Positions 63,013 through 64,000 of a DNA stretch of 64,000 bases are shown here, piece after piece. Source of the DNA: RGIG8745 sp964554265 (GTDB taxonomy: Bacteria > Bacteroidota > Bacteroidia > Bacteroidales > Bacteroidaceae); contig CAZKOB010000002.1 in assembly GCA_964554265.1 (NCBI GenBank), positions 4,111 through 68,110 on the forward strand, given 5' to 3'. The notes under the pieces are model-generated. The model worked only from the letters and a program-made list of their open reading frames with translations, did no database searches and was not told the DNA's origin. The translations under genes and the position numbers were made by a program. Position 1 is the first letter of the stretch. Every line of letters begins with the position of its first letter.

Positions 63013-63915
63013 CTGACTTCGTCATCGTGTCTCCCAAACATTCTCATCGAAGATTCTCGCTGTTCTCTGATGCCTTTTCATGGGTTCTAATATCCTCACA
63101 AACCGGCTTGCTTATCTCCACCCTCACACCATCTATTTGTCATAATTTACGGTTTTTTCTTGACAATTTGAAATGTTAAAATTCAAGGCTCGCAGAATCG
63201 CATAAAATCGGCCGAACCTTACCGAAGTTCCATTTGTGCGATTCTAAGACCATTTTTAGGCCTTCAACCGCGAATGTAAAAATAATACAATTCGTATGCT
63301 GAAAAAGATACATTTATTCACATTTATGCGTGTCTCTCCTGAAAGAAGAGTACGCTGAGAATAAATTTCGTTCACCTTGAAAATGTTTTTAAAGTGCCTT
63401 GTGAAAAAAATTTCAAGGTGAACAAAATTTATTTTCAAGGTGAACGAGTTCGAAAATGTCCGTTTTTCGGGCTGAAATTGGATGTTGACTAAAATCGTTT
63501 TCTTAAAAAATCAAAATCAGATTTTTCAATGCCGTGAAAAACAAAGATGGGTTTTGGCGACGAAAAACAGGAATCTTGGATAAATAATTTTATAACTTGC
63601 TGATTATCAATATATCCTATTTTTATCCCAACCTGTGCTTCTTGCACCTGAAACTGTATAGTTTCGCTGAAATAGTATTTCTCTGATTATCAATCGCTTA
63701 TCAATAAAACTTCAAAAATTCGATAACCGGAGAAGTGTAAACGAATCTTAATTGTGTTAATAGAAGTCCGTTTGCAATAGATGGGCTTGGTGTCAAAAAG
63801 AAAGAGGAAATGCCACTTAAAAATCAGCTGCTTTTGCCGGTGTATTCACAGACTCCTCCGTCGCTGCGAATACAATTGCAAAAGCACAAAACCACAAGCT
63901 ATAGTCGTCTGTGAA
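63013..63915 (-). repeat. Interspersed repeat, copy I
   Basis: Reverse copy beginning CCTGACTTCGTCATCGTGTC. It has the GAATCGC/GCGATTC stem (about 63190-63245), core in common orientation, and the complement of the TTCTTTCTTTTTGACAC landmark near 63790-63810. The end module has short 9-bp arms TTCACAGAC (63845-63853) and GTCTGTGAA (63907-63915). The sequence before it (62813-63012) and after it (63916-64000) shows no gene. Confidence 0.88.
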
Positions 63916-64000
63916 TACATCGGCAAAAGAACAACAGATTTAACTTTTATAGTCAAAAAGAAATGGTTTGAGAATTTCCCAATCGAAAATTGAGAGTCAG

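Noticed and set aside
11213..63438. Small similar ORFs of 60-85 codons in several repeat copies (11213, 21836, 39986, 54129, 63256)
   Set aside because: They are alike only because the DNA is repeated. Starts differ, copy C has an internal stop, copy I shifts frame, and the orientation of the middle segment changes the protein in B. No sign of selection for coding.

Overview
The window looks like a chromosomal segment of a Bacteroidales bacterium, most likely Prevotella-like. The evidence is: Bacteroidetes-type -7 promoter boxes (TAnnTTTG) in front of many genes; a dcw cluster in Bacteroidetes order, with long MraY and FtsA and no murF or ddl; a PorT-type outer-membrane barrel protein; a DUF3467 protein; a split LysO exporter; and a GH29 fucosidase ending in the short sorting-like tail common in Prevotella secreted proteins. 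No rRNA, tRNA, CRISPR array, integrase or transposase gene was seen.

Layout: (1) 1-4.4 kb, minus strand: thrA (cut by the window edge) behind a threonine-rich leader peptide and attenuator-like hairpins, then priA. (2) 4.6-6.7 kb: a repeat copy that cuts off a TolC-type gene, then a gene-poor stretch with 21-bp repeats. (3) 6.7-10.8 kb: etfB-etfA-acyl-CoA dehydrogenase, with unusually long structured spacers. (4) 11.7-17 kb: an AraC regulator divergent from a 1394-residue secreted GH29 fucosidase. (5) 18-21 kb: a YitT/YczE-like membrane protein, a two-gene LysO lysine exporter with a ~400-nt hairpin-rich leader, and an outer-membrane barrel gene. (6) 22.3-38.7 kb: the division and cell-wall cluster mraZ-rsmH-ftsL-ftsI-murE-mraY-murD-ftsW-murG-murC-ftsQ-ftsA-ftsZ, followed by yqeY. 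(7) 40.7-47.6 kb: a stand-alone IMP cyclohydrolase domain and the elongation cluster mreB-mreC-mreD-mrdA-rodA. (8) 48.8-53.5 kb: an ATPase/DUF4435 gene pair that resembles the PARIS anti-phage module, then superoxide dismutase and asparagine synthetase. (9) 54.7-62.8 kb, minus strand: a triple TonB-C protein, a frameshifted TonB-C gene, proA, proB, a DUF3467 protein and manA.

The most striking non-genic feature is a family of interspersed repeats: nine copies (six on +, three on -) of about 0.4-1.2 kb, together about one tenth of the window, almost all between transcription units. They share a core with nested inverted repeats. One copy has ~41-bp terminal inverted repeats and one is flanked by 23-bp direct repeats. 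Several carry a hairpin module that varies from 25 to 276 bp, and in two copies an internal segment is inverted. No copy encodes a convincing protein. They look like MITE-type or structured-RNA-bearing non-autonomous elements. One copy has truncated the tolC-like gene.

Together the two large clusters supply peptidoglycan precursors (MurC, D, E, G, MraY), the divisome (FtsL, Q, A, Z, I, W) and the elongasome (MreBCD, PBP2, RodA). The remaining genes cover amino-acid synthesis (Thr, Pro, Asn), amino-acid export, sugar catabolism and envelope functions.
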